Source: an uncultured Ectothiorhodospiraceae bacterium
GTDB lineage: Bacteria; Pseudomonadota; Gammaproteobacteria; UBA6429; Thiohalophilaceae
Direction: 5' to 3'
Assembly (NCBI GenBank): GCA_947258695.1
Contig: CAMYJG010000023.1
Coordinates: 1-64,000 of the forward strand
DNA length: 64,000 nucleotides
A program made the position numbers and the translations under genes. Under the pieces are notes generated by a model, which made no database searches, had not been told where the DNA came from, and saw only the letters and a list, made by a program, of their open reading frames with translations. This document shows positions 1 to 9,815 of the stretch, piece by piece. Within the stretch, counting starts at the first letter, position 1; each line of letters begins with the position of its first letter.

Positions 1-1
1 G

Positions 2-256
2 GGGTTGAACAAGCGCGAAGCAAAAGAACTGGTTGAGCAATTTTTTGAAGAAATCCGTGGCTCTTTGGAAAAAGGGGCACAGGTAAAGCTATCCGGTTTC
101 GGTAACTTTGATTTACGGGACAAAAAACAACGTCCGGGACGTAATCCGAAGACAGGGGAGAACATTCCTATCACGGCACGACGTGTAGTGACGTTTCGGC
201 CAGGGCAAAAACTAAAGGCACGCGTAGAAGCATATGCTGGAACCCAGCAACAATAA
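2..256 (+). CDS. ihfA: Integration host factor subunit alpha, 5'-truncated by window edge
   Basis: IHF-alpha pairs with IHF-beta to bind and sharply bend DNA in recombination, replication and transcription, including many sigma-54 promoters. The reading frame is open to the left edge, and the first full codon is the Gly of the family's GL-x-KR-x-AKELVE segment, so the N-terminal helix lies outside the window and the leftmost TTG is not a real start. Visible are the core segment [13 protein letters not shown], the arm PGRNPKTGE and the C-terminal [11 protein letters not shown], nearly identical to enterobacterial IHF-alpha rather than to betaproteobacterial forms. The end overlaps the start of the next gene by 23 bases. 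It marks the conserved core edge of the window. Identification is very secure. Confidence 0.97.
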   Translation, partial: GLNKREAKELVEQFFEEIRGSLEKGAQVKLSGFGNFDLRDKKQRPGRNPKTGENIPITARRVVTFRPGQKLKARVEAYAGTQQQ

Positions 257-587
257 CGAACTGCCCCCGATTCCGGGGAAACGTTACTTTACCATTGGCG
301 AGGTCAGCGACCTGTGTCAGGTAAAGCCGCACGTATTGCGTTATTGGGAGCAAGAGTTTCCGCAGCTTAAACCGGTAAAACGACGTGGCAACCGACGCTA
401 TTATCAGCGTCAGGATGTGGTGATGATTCGTCAGATCCGAAGTCTTCTTTATGAACAAGGATATACGATAGGTGGGGCCCGGCTTCAGCTTTCCGATGCG
501 GACAAAGAGGGTGAAAAACTTAGTGCTGATGCCATTCGCGACATGTTAAACGAGTTAGAAGAAATTAAAAGCATCCTCAATTCTTAA
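234..587 (+). CDS. MerR family transcriptional regulator
   Basis: A 117-residue DNA-binding protein with an N-terminal MerR winged helix-turn-helix: [22 protein letters not shown] is split across residues 18-39, followed by the wing [13 protein letters not shown] and a coiled-coil end (about 95-117) used for dimerisation. No cysteine-rich metal-binding loop is present, so the inducer cannot be read. A MerR-type gene overlapping or just after ihfA is a standard arrangement in Gamma- and Betaproteobacteria, and the ATG here lies inside ihfA, implying translational coupling. It is housekeeping context and probably not part of the polysaccharide locus. The family is certain; the target genes are unknown. 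Confidence 0.93.
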   Translation: MLEPSNNNELPPIPGKRYFTIGEVSDLCQVKPHVLRYWEQEFPQLKPVKRRGNRRYYQRQDVVMIRQIRSLLYEQGYTIGGARLQLSDADKEGEKLSADAIRDMLNELEEIKSILNS

Positions 588-677
588 ACCCAATTTCTAA
601 GTAAGGCAATCAGCCTTTGTGGTAACATCCCACGCGACGTAATCAACAACGTCAACTCATAAATAGCACATCATATT

Positions 678-754
678 CGGGGCATAGCGCAGTCTGGTAG
701 CGCACCACACTGGGGGTGTGGGGGTCGTAGGTTCGAATCCTGCTGTCCCGACCA
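678..754 (+). tRNA. tRNA-Pro (anticodon GGG)
   Basis: A complete cloverleaf with the CCA end encoded. The acceptor arms CGGGGCA and TGTCCCG pair with one G-T wobble. The D arm contains TAGCGCAGTCTGGTAGCGCA. The anticodon stem CCACA/TGTGG is perfect around the loop CTGGGGG, giving anticodon GGG. The T arm is GTAGG-TTCGAAT-CCTGC, and the gene ends in discriminator A plus CCA. The sequence resembles the E. coli tRNA-Pro(GGG). It follows the MerR gene, an order also recalled from other proteobacteria, and is the last core gene before the polysaccharide locus. Confidence 0.97.
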
Positions 755-827
755 TATGAAATTCTTTTATTTATTACAAACGCCTGGGCTCTTTAGAAGA
801 GTATTAGTAAATGGCATTTATTAAATG

Positions 828-860
828 AAAGGCATTTGTCCGTTTAGAACAAATGCCTTT
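828..860. terminator. Hairpin, possible terminator after tRNA-Pro
   Basis: AAAGGCATTTGT at 828-839 and ACAAATGCCTTT at 849-860 form a perfect 12-bp stem around a 9-base loop. The stem begins with A and ends with T residues, so it could act in both directions, for the tRNA transcript from the left and for the epimerase gene from the right. The T tract after the stem is short (TTTAT), so efficiency is uncertain. Confidence 0.6.
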
Positions 861-960
861 ATCTGACACCGGATAACAAGGAATAAGAATCAAAAACAAT
901 CTATATATCAATAAGATAAGAAGTATCGTTAATGTTAAACAAGAATCGACTTTAAGTTAA

Positions 961-1968
961 TCAAACGTTGTAAAAATCCCGGTACCATTCAACAAATCGA
1001 GCAATTCCATCTTCAACGGCTGTGTCGGGTTTATATCCGACATCATCCATTAAGTCGCTGGTGTCTGCGTAGGTGTAGGGTACATCCCCTGCCTGTAAAG
1101 GCAGCATATTCATGTCAGCCTTTTTACCAAGACACTCTTCAAGCACTTCAATATAGCGAAGTAACGTACAAGGATTATTGTTACCGATATTGTAAAGGCG
1201 ATAGGGCGCTTTACTGGTCGCTGAATCGGGGTTGTCACCTGTCCAGTCGGGGTTTGGCGTTGCTACTTTGTCCAGGGTTCTAATGACGCCTTCGACGATA
1301 TCTTCAATAAAGGTAAAATCACGCTTGTGATCACCATAGTTAAAGACATCAATGGGTTTGCCCGCCAGAATGTTCTTGGTGAACATAAAAAGAGCCATAT
1401 CAGGACGACCCCATGGACCATAGACAGTAAAAAATCTTAATCCTGTCGTCGCCACGTTAAATAGATGACTGTAAGTATGGGCCATTAATTCATTTGATTT
1501 TTTTGTGGCGGCGTAAAGGCTGACAGGATGATCGACGTTGTTATGAACTGAAAAGGGATAGTTTGTATTAGCGCCGTATACCGAGCTACTTGAAGCATAC
1601 ACCAGGTGCTCAACACCCGTGTGGCGGCAGCCTTCTAAAATATTTAAAAAGCCAACGACATTGGTATCAATATAAGCTCTGGGATTTTCAAGTGAGTAAC
1701 GAACTCCAGCCTGGGCAGCAAGATTGACAACACGGTGGGGCTGATGTTTACGAAAGACTTCTTCCATAACCTCCTTGTTTTCCATGTCTTCACGTACTTC
1801 AGTGAAGTTATCATAGCTCTTAACGCGCTCTAAACGAGCCTCTTTTAAACTAACATCGTAGTAGTCATTCAGGTTATCGATACCAATAACTTCATCACCA
1901 CGTTCTAAAAGCCGTATGGCTAATGTTGAGCCAATAAAACCGGCCGTACCTGTAATTAAAACCTTCAT
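961..1968 (-). CDS. NAD-dependent epimerase, UDP-glucuronate 4-epimerase type
   Basis: A 335-residue extended short-chain dehydrogenase/reductase. Residues 7-13 are the GTAGFIG dinucleotide-binding loop. [11 protein letters not shown] (82-92) and SSSSVYG (about 126-132) are typical, and the catalytic Tyr152 and Lys156 lie in YAATK. The segment [14 protein letters not shown] is characteristic of LspL/Cap1J-type enzymes, which interconvert UDP-glucuronate and UDP-galacturonate in the cytosol. It lies 17 bases downstream of the UDP-sugar dehydrogenase gene on the same strand, so the two probably form an operon making a nucleotide uronic acid for the polymer. Because the partner is TviB-like, the true substrate may be the N-acetylated hexosaminuronate. 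The start is ATG, and family and fold are secure. Confidence 0.93.
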   Translation of the reverse strand: MKVLITGTAGFIGSTLAIRLLERGDEVIGIDNLNDYYDVSLKEARLERVKSYDNFTEVREDMENKEVMEEVFRKHQPHRVVNLAAQAGVRYSLENPRAYIDTNVVGFLNILEGCRHTGVEHLVYASSSSVYGANTNYPFSVHNNVDHPVSLYAATKKSNELMAHTYSHLFNVATTGLRFFTVYGPWGRPDMALFMFTKNILAGKPIDVFNYGDHKRDFTFIEDIVEGVIRTLDKVATPNPDWTGDNPDSATSKAPYRLYNIGNNNPCTLLRYIEVLEECLGKKADMNMLPLQAGDVPYTYADTSDLMDDVGYKPDTAVEDGIARFVEWYRDFYNV

Positions 1969-1985
1969 TCATTTCCCCTAATAAC

Positions 1986-3257
1986 TTATAGCCGAGCATC
2001 AACCGCACTCTTCGGAAGAGCGTGTTTTACATCAAATAAAATACATTTACTTTTGCCTAATTCGCGAATTCCCGTTTCACCTAAGTCAGTAAACTGATCG
2101 TGTGATACCGCAAGAATAATCGCATCATAATGACCTTGTTTGGGTTTGCTTATGACATTGATACCATATTCGTGTTTTGCTTCCTCCGGATCAACCCAGG
2201 GGTCATAAACATCAATATTGGCATGATAGGTGTCAAATTCTTTGATTATGTCGACCACTCGCGTATTGCGGAGATCGGGGCAGTTCTCTTTAAAAGTTAA
2301 ACCCATAATCAGGATGTTTGAGTCCACAACATGTACTCTATTTTGTGTCATCAGTTTTACTGTACGGCCGACGACATAGCCCCCCATACTGTCGTTAATT
2401 CTGCGACCCGCTAAAATAACCTGGGGGTTATAGCCAATTTCCTGGGCTTTATGAGTAAGATAGTAGGGATCGACGCCAATACAGTGACCACCGACTAATC
2501 CCGGTCGGAATGGCAGGAAATTCCATTTAGTTCCTGCTGCCTCCAATACTTCTAAGGTATCAATCCCCAACTTATTGAAGATAAGTGCGAGTTCATTCAC
2601 CAAGGCTATATTTAAATCACGTTGAGTATTTTCGATAACCTTTGCGGCTTCGGCCACTTTGATGCTGCTCGCAAGGTGAGTGCCGGCCGTGATCACTTTT
2701 TTGTAGAGTTCATCGACCTTTTGTGCCGTTTCAGGTGTCGAGCCTGAAGTGACCTTTTTGATAGTGGTGACACGATGCTGTTTATCACCAGGATTAATTC
2801 GCTCAGGGCTATAACCCACAAAAAAATCTTTATTGAATGTTAGCCCGGATTCTCTTTCAAGTACGGGTACACAGTCTTCTTCAGTTGCGCCGGGATAAAC
2901 CGTCGATTCGTAAATGACGATATCGCCTTTTGAGAGAACTTTACCCACCGCATGACTGGCCGAGATTAACGGGCTCAGATCGGGCCGTTTATACTCATCA
3001 ATGGGAGTCGGCACAGTGATTACATAAAAGTTACAGTCAGAGATGCTGTCTAATTCCGTTGTATAGGAGAGCCTGGATGCATTTTTTAATTCATCGCCAT
3101 CAACTTCAAGCGTCGAATCGGTACCAGACTTCAGCTCTTCTATTCTAGGCCTATTAATATCAAAGCCTACCGTGTCAAAAAGCTTGCCAAATTCTACTGC
3201 CAGAGGTAGTCCTACGTAGCCAAGTCCTATGACTGCTATTTTTTCATTACTTGCCAT
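1986..3257 (-). CDS. tviB: Nucleotide sugar dehydrogenase, TviB/VipA-like (UDP-GlcNAc 6-dehydrogenase)
   Basis: A 423-residue enzyme of the UDP-glucose/UDP-ManNAc dehydrogenase family that oxidises C6 of a UDP-sugar to the uronic acid with two NAD+. It has the N-terminal Rossmann motif [11 protein letters not shown] (10-20), VPTPID, ESTVYPG, the substrate segment [13 protein letters not shown] (210-222) and the catalytic Cys259 in [11 protein letters not shown]; the C-terminal domain contains [15 protein letters not shown]. The match to Salmonella TviB/VipA extends through almost the whole length, which favours UDP-GlcNAc over UDP-glucose as substrate. It is the first gene of a minus-strand pair with the epimerase, transcribed away from the initiating transferase. 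The exact substrate is inferred from resemblance only. Confidence 0.92.
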   Translation of the reverse strand: MASNEKIAVIGLGYVGLPLAVEFGKLFDTVGFDINRPRIEELKSGTDSTLEVDGDELKNASRLSYTTELDSISDCNFYVITVPTPIDEYKRPDLSPLISASHAVGKVLSKGDIVIYESTVYPGATEEDCVPVLERESGLTFNKDFFVGYSPERINPGDKQHRVTTIKKVTSGSTPETAQKVDELYKKVITAGTHLASSIKVAEAAKVIENTQRDLNIALVNELALIFNKLGIDTLEVLEAAGTKWNFLPFRPGLVGGHCIGVDPYYLTHKAQEIGYNPQVILAGRRINDSMGGYVVGRTVKLMTQNRVHVVDSNILIMGLTFKENCPDLRNTRVVDIIKEFDTYHANIDVYDPWVDPEEAKHEYGINVISKPKQGHYDAIILAVSHDQFTDLGETGIRELGKSKCILFDVKHALPKSAVDARL

Positions 3258-3346
3258 ATTTTTCTCTCATTTGTGAATCAAGGAGTTATACTCTCAATTG
3301 AATGTTAAACTACAGTTGTTGTTTTATGAGTAACTGCCTATGTACT

Positions 3347-3376
3347 TTGATATAGTTCGTTGGTCCAGTCTATTCT
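3347..3376 (+). promoter_or_regulatory. Candidate sigma-70 promoter for the sugar transferase-prsK-prsR-xrtA operon
   Basis: TTGATA (3347-3352) and TATTCT (3371-3376) are separated by 18 bases and sit about 50 bases before the TTG start of the sugar transferase. The -35 box differs from consensus at one base, the -10 box at two. It lies in the 170-base divergent region between tviB and the transferase. No sigma-54 element was found here. This is a motif call only. Confidence 0.4.
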
Positions 3377-3427
3377 AGATTAATGAAAATGTCTTGAAAA
3401 CCAAATAGTTATATTAGAGTATAAAAA

Positions 3428-4834
3428 TTGAGCACACTTCGCGTTTTTAATCATTATGTTCGGTTCCCTTTTGTCCTTCTTGGCTTAATTGAAGGTTCTA
3501 TTCTCTTCCTGACTCTCTTTCTGGGGATTCTACTACGTCTGCATAGCGGGTTTCATGAAATTCGTGTTGTTTTTGAGTCGCATTGGCTTGAGGGCGTCAT
3601 TTATATCAGTGTCATGATCATTGCTATGATCTCATCTGGCTTGTATCAAGCGAGATTACGTGAAGGGCCGTTTGGGTTTTTACTTCGATTAACAGCTGCA
3701 TTTTTACTTGGAACGGTTGCGCTATCGGTCATTTTTTATCTCGTACCGGATGTTTTTCTTGGACGAGGTGTATTAATTATTTCCATTTCCAGCTCGTTTT
3801 TAGCATTAACCATTATTCGTTATTTGATTCATAAAATAGATCCAAATGTTTTTAAAAAACGAATCTTAGTGCTTGGTTCAGGGAAAAGAGCCTTAACAAT
3901 TACTGAGCTACGGCGACGCTCCGATCAATTTGGATTCACTATCCTCGGTTATGTGCATCTTCGTGGTGAGCCGGCGGTGGTTCCTCAAGAAAAAATTATC
4001 AATATGGATGTCCCGTTAGTCGATTATGTTGAGAAACACGATATTGATGAAATTGTTTTGGCTGTGGATGACCGGCGTAAAGGTATACCGATGCATGAAT
4101 TGCTTAATTGTAAAATGCGTGGCGTTGATATTCTTGATGTGGTGACATTCTTTGAAAGAGAGACGGGTAAAATAAGACTGGATCAAGTTCATCCTAGCTG
4201 GTTTTTGTTTTCTGAAGGCTTTAATCACGGTGCCGGCCGTGAAATTACTAAACGCGCATTTGACATCCTGGCGAGTTTTTTTCTGCTAGCCATTACCTGG
4301 CCTTTTATGTTGGTCACTGCTTTGGCTATCTATCTGGAAAGCGGTTGCAAATGGGGAATACCTATATTATTTAGGCAGGTCAGATTAGGTCAGGAAGGCC
4401 GACCATTTCAGGTCCTGAAATTCAGAAGCATGATTGTCGACGCAGAAAAATCAGGTAAAGCTCAGTGGGCCACAAAAAATGATTCTCGTATTACTCGAGT
4501 AGGTGGTTTTATTCGTAAAACCAGAATTGATGAGCTTCCTCAGATCTACAATGTTTTTCGGGGAGATATGAGCTTTGTCGGACCACGACCAGAACGTCCA
4601 GAATTTGTTGTAATGTTGTCAGAGAAAATACCATATTACTCTGAAAGACATCGTGTTCGACCAGGAATAACAGGTTGGGCGCAACTGCTTTATCCTTATG
4701 GTTCGTCTGAGAAAGATGCGTTAGAAAAACTGCAGTATGATCTGTATTTTGTAAAAAATCACAGTCTGTTTCTGGATATACTGATTCTACTACAGACTGC
4801 TGAAGTTGTATTATTTGGACGTGGCGCGAGATGA
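3428..4834 (+). CDS. XrtA-system initiating sugar-phosphate transferase (polyprenyl glycosylphosphotransferase)
   Basis: This integral membrane enzyme of 468 residues transfers a sugar phosphate to undecaprenyl phosphate, the first step of repeat-unit assembly. The N-terminal third has four to five membrane helices, followed by a CoA-binding-like domain (about 140-250) and a further helix near residue 285. The catalytic bacterial sugar transferase domain contains KFRSM, RIDELPQ and DMSFVGPRPE. The architecture and NHYVRFPFVLLGLIE start match the exosortase-associated transferases I recall as TIGR03013. The only in-frame start after an upstream stop is TTG at 3428, and no clear Shine-Dalgarno is visible. 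It heads the prsK-prsR-xrtA-prsT run, as in classical XrtA loci. The sugar transferred cannot be read. Confidence 0.93.
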   Translation: MSTLRVFNHYVRFPFVLLGLIEGSILFLTLFLGILLRLHSGFHEIRVVFESHWLEGVIYISVMIIAMISSGLYQARLREGPFGFLLRLTAAFLLGTVALSVIFYLVPDVFLGRGVLIISISSSFLALTIIRYLIHKIDPNVFKKRILVLGSGKRALTITELRRRSDQFGFTILGYVHLRGEPAVVPQEKIINMDVPLVDYVEKHDIDEIVLAVDDRRKGIPMHELLNCKMRGVDILDVVTFFERETGKIRLDQVHPSWFLFSEGFNHGAGREITKRAFDILASFFLLAITWPFMLVTALAIYLESGCKWGIPILFRQVRLGQEGRPFQVLKFRSMIVDAEKSGKAQWATKNDSRITRVGGFIRKTRIDELPQIYNVFRGDMSFVGPRPERPEFVVMLSEKIPYYSERHRVRPGITGWAQLLYPYGSSEKDALEKLQYDLYFVKNHSLFLDILILLQTAEVVLFGRGAR

Positions 4835-4846
4835 TACGGTGCAACT

Positions 4847-6886
4847 TTGACTGAAAATATTGGGTTACTAAGTTATTCTGTTAGTGGCTTCAGTTACCTG
4901 ATTTTCGCAGTTCTATTACTGATAAGTTGGCGAGGTAAACTGGAAGGTGGCCTGCTGATTATTGCAATTGTATTTCAATTGATATGGTCAGTCAGTATAG
5001 CGCTTACTTTCTATGGGGTTTTAGGGCCTCACTGGATTTTTCTAGTCGAAATGTTACGTGATATTGCCTGGATATTTTTCTTCTATCTGTTACTACCTAT
5101 TCAACATCGAAAAACCAAACGTTACCTGGATATGTTGATTATTGGGTGCGGTTTATTGGTTATTGGTTTTGCGGGTTATATTGTTATTGATGGTTTACCT
5201 TCAGCAAAAGAAATATTATTGACGTCAATAATATTTATCTCATTGTTGATGTCCGTTGTGGTTCTGGTTTTAGTTGAACAATTATTTCGAAATTTAATTC
5301 CTGATAAGCGTTGGACTGTTAAATATTTGTGTGTTTCTGTCGGTGCGTTGTTTGTTTTTGATCTGTATATGTATGCAGATGCTATTATATTTTCTGGAGT
5401 GGATATGAACCTCTGGAAGACGCGAGGTTTTGTTAATGCCCTGGCGGTTCCATTACTTATTATTTCTGTTCGGCGCCATAAAAAACTTTCGCTAGAAATA
5501 TTTGTATCGCGCCACGTGACCTTCTATTCAACCGGCATACTTTTGGTTGGTGTATATCTTTTCCTGGTGGCATTAGGTGGGTTTTATATTGATGCATATG
5601 GTGGTTCTTGGGCAGCTGTTGCGCAGATAGTATTTCTTGCTGTAACCATTGTTGCTATGGCAATAATTTTGACATCGGAAAAAAGTAGAGCCAGGCTGAA
5701 GGTTTTTATGTCAAAACACTTTTATAAAAACCGTTATGATTATCGTGAAGAATGGCTGCGACTTATTCATAATCTTGCTGAATACAGTTCTTATGAGCGG
5801 TTTAAAGAACAGGTCATACAATCTATTGCGGTGCTGATTTATAGTCGTGGTGGGGTGTTGTATATGGAAGATGAAGATGAATTCAGAGCTACAACATTTC
5901 TTGGAGTATCAGCTAACTTGCCTATGATAGCTTTTAACTCCTCTTTACCTGTATTTTTAAACAAGAGCAACTGGATAGTTGACGTTCATGAATATAATCA
6001 GCAGCCGGAAAAATATGATGGACTTGAGCTTACACAGGAAATAATTAAAATAGATGACATATGGTTAATTGTACCATTAAAGCATCATTATCAACTTATT
6101 GGGTTCGTTATCCTTCTGGAATCGACAATTCTTGATAAACTTACCTGGGAGGATAGGGATTTACTCAAGGCAGTTTCACGGCAAATATCAAGCTATCTGG
6201 CTTTTATTCGAACAACAGAAGAACTTAATCGTGCGCAGCAGTTTAATACCTTTAACAGATTGTCTGCATTTATAGTCCACGATCTAAAAAACCAGATATC
6301 GCAATTAGATTTAATAGTGAAAAACGCGACTAAATTTCGGGATAATCAGGAATTTATTAACGATACGTTTTTAACAGTTGAAAATGTCGTTAGCAGAATG
6401 CAACGTTTATTGGGACAGTTAAAACAAGTAAATCACGAAGTAAGTGATGCGAGAAAGGTCGTTGTTGAACAGATTGCAGCGGATGCGGTTATGTCGTGTT
6501 CAAATAAGATGCCTGCCCCAGTCTTTCAACGTGACGAACAATCTGACAGTGTAATGGTTGATCCAGAACGTTTCAAAAATATATTAGAAAGCTTGATAAT
6601 AAATGCACAAGAGGCGACAGGAACAACCGGAACTGTAGAAGTTATTGTAGAAAGTCTGGTTGACGACATAGCCATAACAATTAAAGATAACGGTTGTGGA
6701 ATGGACTCTTTTTTTATTAAAAACAAATTATTCAAGCCATTTCATACAACAAAAGGGAATGCTGGTATGGGTATTGGTGCATTAGATGCTAAAGAATTTG
6801 TAAGATATTATGGTGGTTCGTTAACCGTTAATAGTGAATTGGGTGAAGGAAGTGAATTCGTGATCCGATTACCAAAAGCAATGTGA
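4847..6886 (+). CDS. prsK: PEP-CTERM system sensor histidine kinase PrsK
   Basis: A 679-residue membrane histidine kinase. Residues 1-280 hold roughly eight hydrophobic segments, followed by a GAF-like region (about 300-450). The phosphoacceptor His478 lies in an IVHDLKNQ box, and a HATPase domain shows the N box INAQEA, DNGCGM and a G box GMGIGAL. This matches the family I recall as TIGR02916 in length and layout. An in-frame stop at 4832 makes TTG at 4847 the first possible start, 12 bases after the transferase stop. Together with the next gene it should sense an unknown cue and phosphorylate PrsR. The unusual VHDLKN H box, rather than HEIRNP-type, is typical of this kinase group. Confidence 0.95.
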   Translation: MTENIGLLSYSVSGFSYLIFAVLLLISWRGKLEGGLLIIAIVFQLIWSVSIALTFYGVLGPHWIFLVEMLRDIAWIFFFYLLLPIQHRKTKRYLDMLIIGCGLLVIGFAGYIVIDGLPSAKEILLTSIIFISLLMSVVVLVLVEQLFRNLIPDKRWTVKYLCVSVGALFVFDLYMYADAIIFSGVDMNLWKTRGFVNALAVPLLIISVRRHKKLSLEIFVSRHVTFYSTGILLVGVYLFLVALGGFYIDAYGGSWAAVAQIVFLAVTIVAMAIILTSEKSRARLKVFMSKHFYKNRYDYREEWLRLIHNLAEYSSYERFKEQVIQSIAVLIYSRGGVLYMEDEDEFRATTFLGVSANLPMIAFNSSLPVFLNKSNWIVDVHEYNQQPEKYDGLELTQEIIKIDDIWLIVPLKHHYQLIGFVILLESTILDKLTWEDRDLLKAVSRQISSYLAFIRTTEELNRAQQFNTFNRLSAFIVHDLKNQISQLDLIVKNATKFRDNQEFINDTFLTVENVVSRMQRLLGQLKQVNHEVSDARKVVVEQIAADAVMSCSNKMPAPVFQRDEQSDSVMVDPERFKNILESLIINAQEATGTTGTVEVIVESLVDDIAITIKDNGCGMDSFFIKNKLFKPFHTTKGNAGMGIGALDAKEFVRYYGGSLTVNSELGEGSEFVIRLPKAM

Positions 6887-6892
6887 GTTGAT

Positions 6893-8242
6893 ATGACTAA
6901 ATCCAATCAGGTGTTAATTGTAGAAGATGATGAAGGCTTGCAGAGACAGCTTAAATGGAGTTTAAGTGAATATGATGTTCTGATTGCTAATAACAAGGAA
7001 GAAGCGATTGCTTTAGTTCGACGTTATAAACCAGAAGTTGTAACCCTTGATCTAGGTTTGCCACCTGACCCTGCTAATGTTAGCGAGGGTTTTGCTACTC
7101 TCGAAGAAATATTATCACTGGTGCCAGAGACAAAGATAATTGTTATTACAGGAAATGACGATCGAGATAATGCTATCAAAGCCGTTACAATGGGTGCGTA
7201 TGATTTTTATCAGAAACCTATAGACCCCGAAATAATAAAAATTATTATCGATCGTGCTTATAAATTGTATTTGTTAGAACATGACTACAGGTTGTTGCAG
7301 AAAAGCACAAATGAATCCCCATTGGAAGGGTTAATTACAGCGGATAAGGGAATGTTGCAAGTTTGCCGTACTATTGAAAAAGTGGCTCCGACTGATACCA
7401 CTGTTTTGTTGATCGGTGAAAGTGGTACCGGAAAAGAAATTCTTGCACGTGCATTACATGAATTAAGCAACAGCATCGAGGAAAAATTTGTAGCAATAAA
7501 TTGTGCTGCCATACCTGAAAATCTATTGGAAAGTGAACTTTTTGGTTATGAAAAAGGTGCGTTTACTGGAGCTGCTAAAAGAACCATTGGTAAAGTAGAA
7601 ATGGCAAATGGGGGCACATTATTTCTTGATGAGATTGGCGACTTATCTATGCCTTTGCAAGCAAAAATACTTCGCTTCTTACAAGAGCGAGTAATTGAAA
7701 GAGTTGGGGGGCGGGAAGAAATCGCTCTTGATGTTAGAGTCATTTCTGCTACACACCATGATATTAAAAATATGGTTGCCAACGAGGAGTTTCGAGAAGA
7801 TTTATTTTATCGTTTGAGTGAAATTACTATTAAAATTCCACCACTTCGGGAGCGTGCCAATGATGCGGTAATATTGGCGAGACATTTTTTAGGAAAATTT
7901 GCAAATCAGAATAAGAGAACGATTAAAGGTATAGCGAATACTGGGTTGCTTGCGATCGAAAATCATGATTGGCCAGGTAATGTTCGTGAGCTTGAGAGCA
8001 CACTTAAAAGAGCTGTAATAATGGCAGAATCGACAATGTTAACTGATAAGGATTTAGGGCTTGAAAATAAAGGAGGGTATAAATTATTGCTAAGTCTGCG
8101 TGATACAAGAGAAAAAGCCGAGAAAGAAGCTGTAACACATGCTTTAAGTCATACTGGTGGTAATGTTTCAAAAGCTGCAGAGTTGCTCGGTGTAAGTCGA
8201 CCAACGTTATATGATATTATGAATAAACATGATCTTAAATAA
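6893..8242 (+). CDS. prsR: PEP-CTERM system sigma-54-dependent response regulator PrsR
   Basis: A 449-residue NtrC-type activator. The receiver domain (about 5-125) has the acidic pair E11/D12 and phosphoacceptor Asp53 in TLDLGLPP. The AAA+ domain has Walker A GESGTGKE (175-182), the sigma-54 contact loop GAFTGA (222-227) and Walker B LFLDEIGD (243-250). A Fis-type helix-turn-helix at the C-terminus contains SKAAELLGVSRPTLY. All residues needed for sigma-54 activation are intact, so it should act at -24/-12 promoters. One near-consensus site lies before the PEP-CTERM gene at about 31.1 kb and a weaker one at 42.6 kb. The start is 6 bases after prsK, and the end overlaps xrtA by 14 bases. Confidence 0.96.
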   Translation: MTKSNQVLIVEDDEGLQRQLKWSLSEYDVLIANNKEEAIALVRRYKPEVVTLDLGLPPDPANVSEGFATLEEILSLVPETKIIVITGNDDRDNAIKAVTMGAYDFYQKPIDPEIIKIIIDRAYKLYLLEHDYRLLQKSTNESPLEGLITADKGMLQVCRTIEKVAPTDTTVLLIGESGTGKEILARALHELSNSIEEKFVAINCAAIPENLLESELFGYEKGAFTGAAKRTIGKVEMANGGTLFLDEIGDLSMPLQAKILRFLQERVIERVGGREEIALDVRVISATHHDIKNMVANEEFREDLFYRLSEITIKIPPLRERANDAVILARHFLGKFANQNKRTIKGIANTGLLAIENHDWPGNVRELESTLKRAVIMAESTMLTDKDLGLENKGGYKLLLSLRDTREKAEKEAVTHALSHTGGNVSKAAELLGVSRPTLYDIMNKHDLK

Positions 8243-9815
8243 TCTGCTGAAAAACCAAAACCTGAAACAGTTTTGGTTAGTTTTATTTATATCAATATTA
8301 GTTGTTGTTTTTTATTTCCAGTCAGTTCGTAGTCTATTCGAGCTTTGGGTGACATCAGGGAATTCAACATATTCTCATGGGTCGATCTTGTTTTTAGTTG
8401 CCCTATATGCATTTTTAAAACGTTTTGACTCAATGTCGCCAACTATTGTAATCAAAAATGATATTTTTGGTTGGGTTGCTCTAATGATGGTCTCATTTAT
8501 ATGGGGTGGCTTCATAGTGGCCGGAATTAAAGTTGGGTACCAGCTTTTAATTGTCATGATATTTCCCATATGTCTATGGTTCCTTTTTGGGATTAAGATG
8601 GCCTGGAAAATATCCATACCGTTATTTCTAATATTATTTGCAATACCGGTATGGGAGACAATAAACCAGGGACAGTTACAAATTATGACTGCCTATCTTG
8701 TTACCAAATTATTAATACTGTCTGGATTTTTGGTTTACAGAGAAGGTATAGACATAATGGTGACGGCTGGCTCATTTCGTGTGGCGGAGAACTGTTCTGG
8801 TATTCGTTTACTTTTAGTAGCCATGCCGTTGTCGCTAATATTCTCATATATAAATCAACTTAGGTTGAAGTATGCGATTATATTTTTTGTTGTATCAATT
8901 CTAGCTGCTGTAATAACTAATTTGATCAGAATTTATATAGTGATAGTTGCCGGGCAACTGACTAAAATGCAGCATTATTTTGTTACGGAAGATCATGTCA
9001 CTCTAGGATGGGTTCTTTTTGCTTTTATTTTTTTAATTTTATTCACAGGGTCAAAAAAGATACTAGGTAAATTTAATGCAGCAGAAATGACATCTGCTAG
9101 CAATAAAGTAACAAATAAGTCACTTAAAACCACAAGTGTTAACATGGTCCGTACTATGACTTTAGTTTTAATTGGGCTTCTGCCAGGCCCTCTTTATATT
9201 CAATATGTTCAGAATACAGATTTATATATCAATGAAGATGTTAAGGTAGAAGTGAGTTCTGGATGGGAGATAGAAGCAAATGATATTGGTTTTACTCCAA
9301 TTCTATTGCCTGCTGACTGGGAATATAGGCAAGGCTATGTAAAGGATGATAAACGGATAAACCTTTATATTAATTATTATTCTGTACAACGAGATAACAG
9401 CAAGGCGTTATCCAAAATTAATAGTTTGTATGATAGAGATAAATGGCATTTAATAACTAGTACTATCGTAAATTTTCAAGAAAACAACTCAAATAATAAT
9501 ATTACAGCTAATATGTATTTGATTGAAAATAACGCAGGACAACAAAAATACATTTGGCAATGGTATTATCTATGGGGTAAGCATACAGGTAAATACAGCT
9601 ATGCTAAATTACTGAGTATTCTTGGTGCTTTTATTAATTATACTGATGCAAGCATGATTATTCTAGAGATGGACGTATTGACGGATAGCCGAGCGACAGG
9701 AAATATATTAGAGGAATTTGCATCTCTATTAATTAAACCTGTGACAAATGTACTTGAAACGAAATTAACAAAACAGCAAAAGAGTGAAGAGCATGATGTG
9801 CAGATTACGAATTAA
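8229..9815 (+). CDS. xrtA: Exosortase A (XrtA) with C-terminal EpsI domain
   Basis: A multipass membrane cysteine transpeptidase-like protease of the exosortase family that cleaves PEP-CTERM sorting tails. About eight membrane helices fill residues 1-280, with the TYSHG segment near residue 45. The catalytic triad is visible: Cys189 in AENCSGIRLL, Arg234 in NLIRIYIV and His256 in TEDHVTLGWVLF. Residues from about 330 to 510 are a periplasmic EpsI-type domain, so this is the fused form (528 residues) common in XrtA systems. The gene overlaps prsR by 14 bases and prsT by up to 32. Its likely substrate in this window is the small PEP-CTERM protein at 30.6-31.0 kb. Identification is strong because all three catalytic residues and the gene order agree. 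Confidence 0.96.
   Translation: MILNNLLKNQNLKQFWLVLFISILVVVFYFQSVRSLFELWVTSGNSTYSHGSILFLVALYAFLKRFDSMSPTIVIKNDIFGWVALMMVSFIWGGFIVAGIKVGYQLLIVMIFPICLWFLFGIKMAWKISIPLFLILFAIPVWETINQGQLQIMTAYLVTKLLILSGFLVYREGIDIMVTAGSFRVAENCSGIRLLLVAMPLSLIFSYINQLRLKYAIIFFVVSILAAVITNLIRIYIVIVAGQLTKMQHYFVTEDHVTLGWVLFAFIFLILFTGSKKILGKFNAAEMTSASNKVTNKSLKTTSVNMVRTMTLVLIGLLPGPLYIQYVQNTDLYINEDVKVEVSSGWEIEANDIGFTPILLPADWEYRQGYVKDDKRINLYINYYSVQRDNSKALSKINSLYDRDKWHLITSTIVNFQENNSNNNITANMYLIENNAGQQKYIWQWYYLWGKHTGKYSYAKLLSILGAFINYTDASMIILEMDVLTDSRATGNILEEFASLLIKPVTNVLETKLTKQQKSEEHDVQITN

Larger units (their letters stand above)
588..960. other. Gap between core genes and polysaccharide locus (holds tRNA-Pro)
   Basis: This 373-base stretch holds the tRNA-Pro gene (678-754) and a hairpin (828-860), described separately. 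The remaining bases, about 90 before the tRNA and 100 after the hairpin, show no open frame or repeat that I can support. I searched by eye for a second copy of the tRNA 3' end, which would mark an integrated island, and found none elsewhere in the window. Confidence 0.6.

Noticed and set aside
4509-4844. 111-codon minus-strand frame opposite the sugar transferase
   Set aside because: Covers the conserved catalytic region of the transferase on the other strand; no recognisable content.
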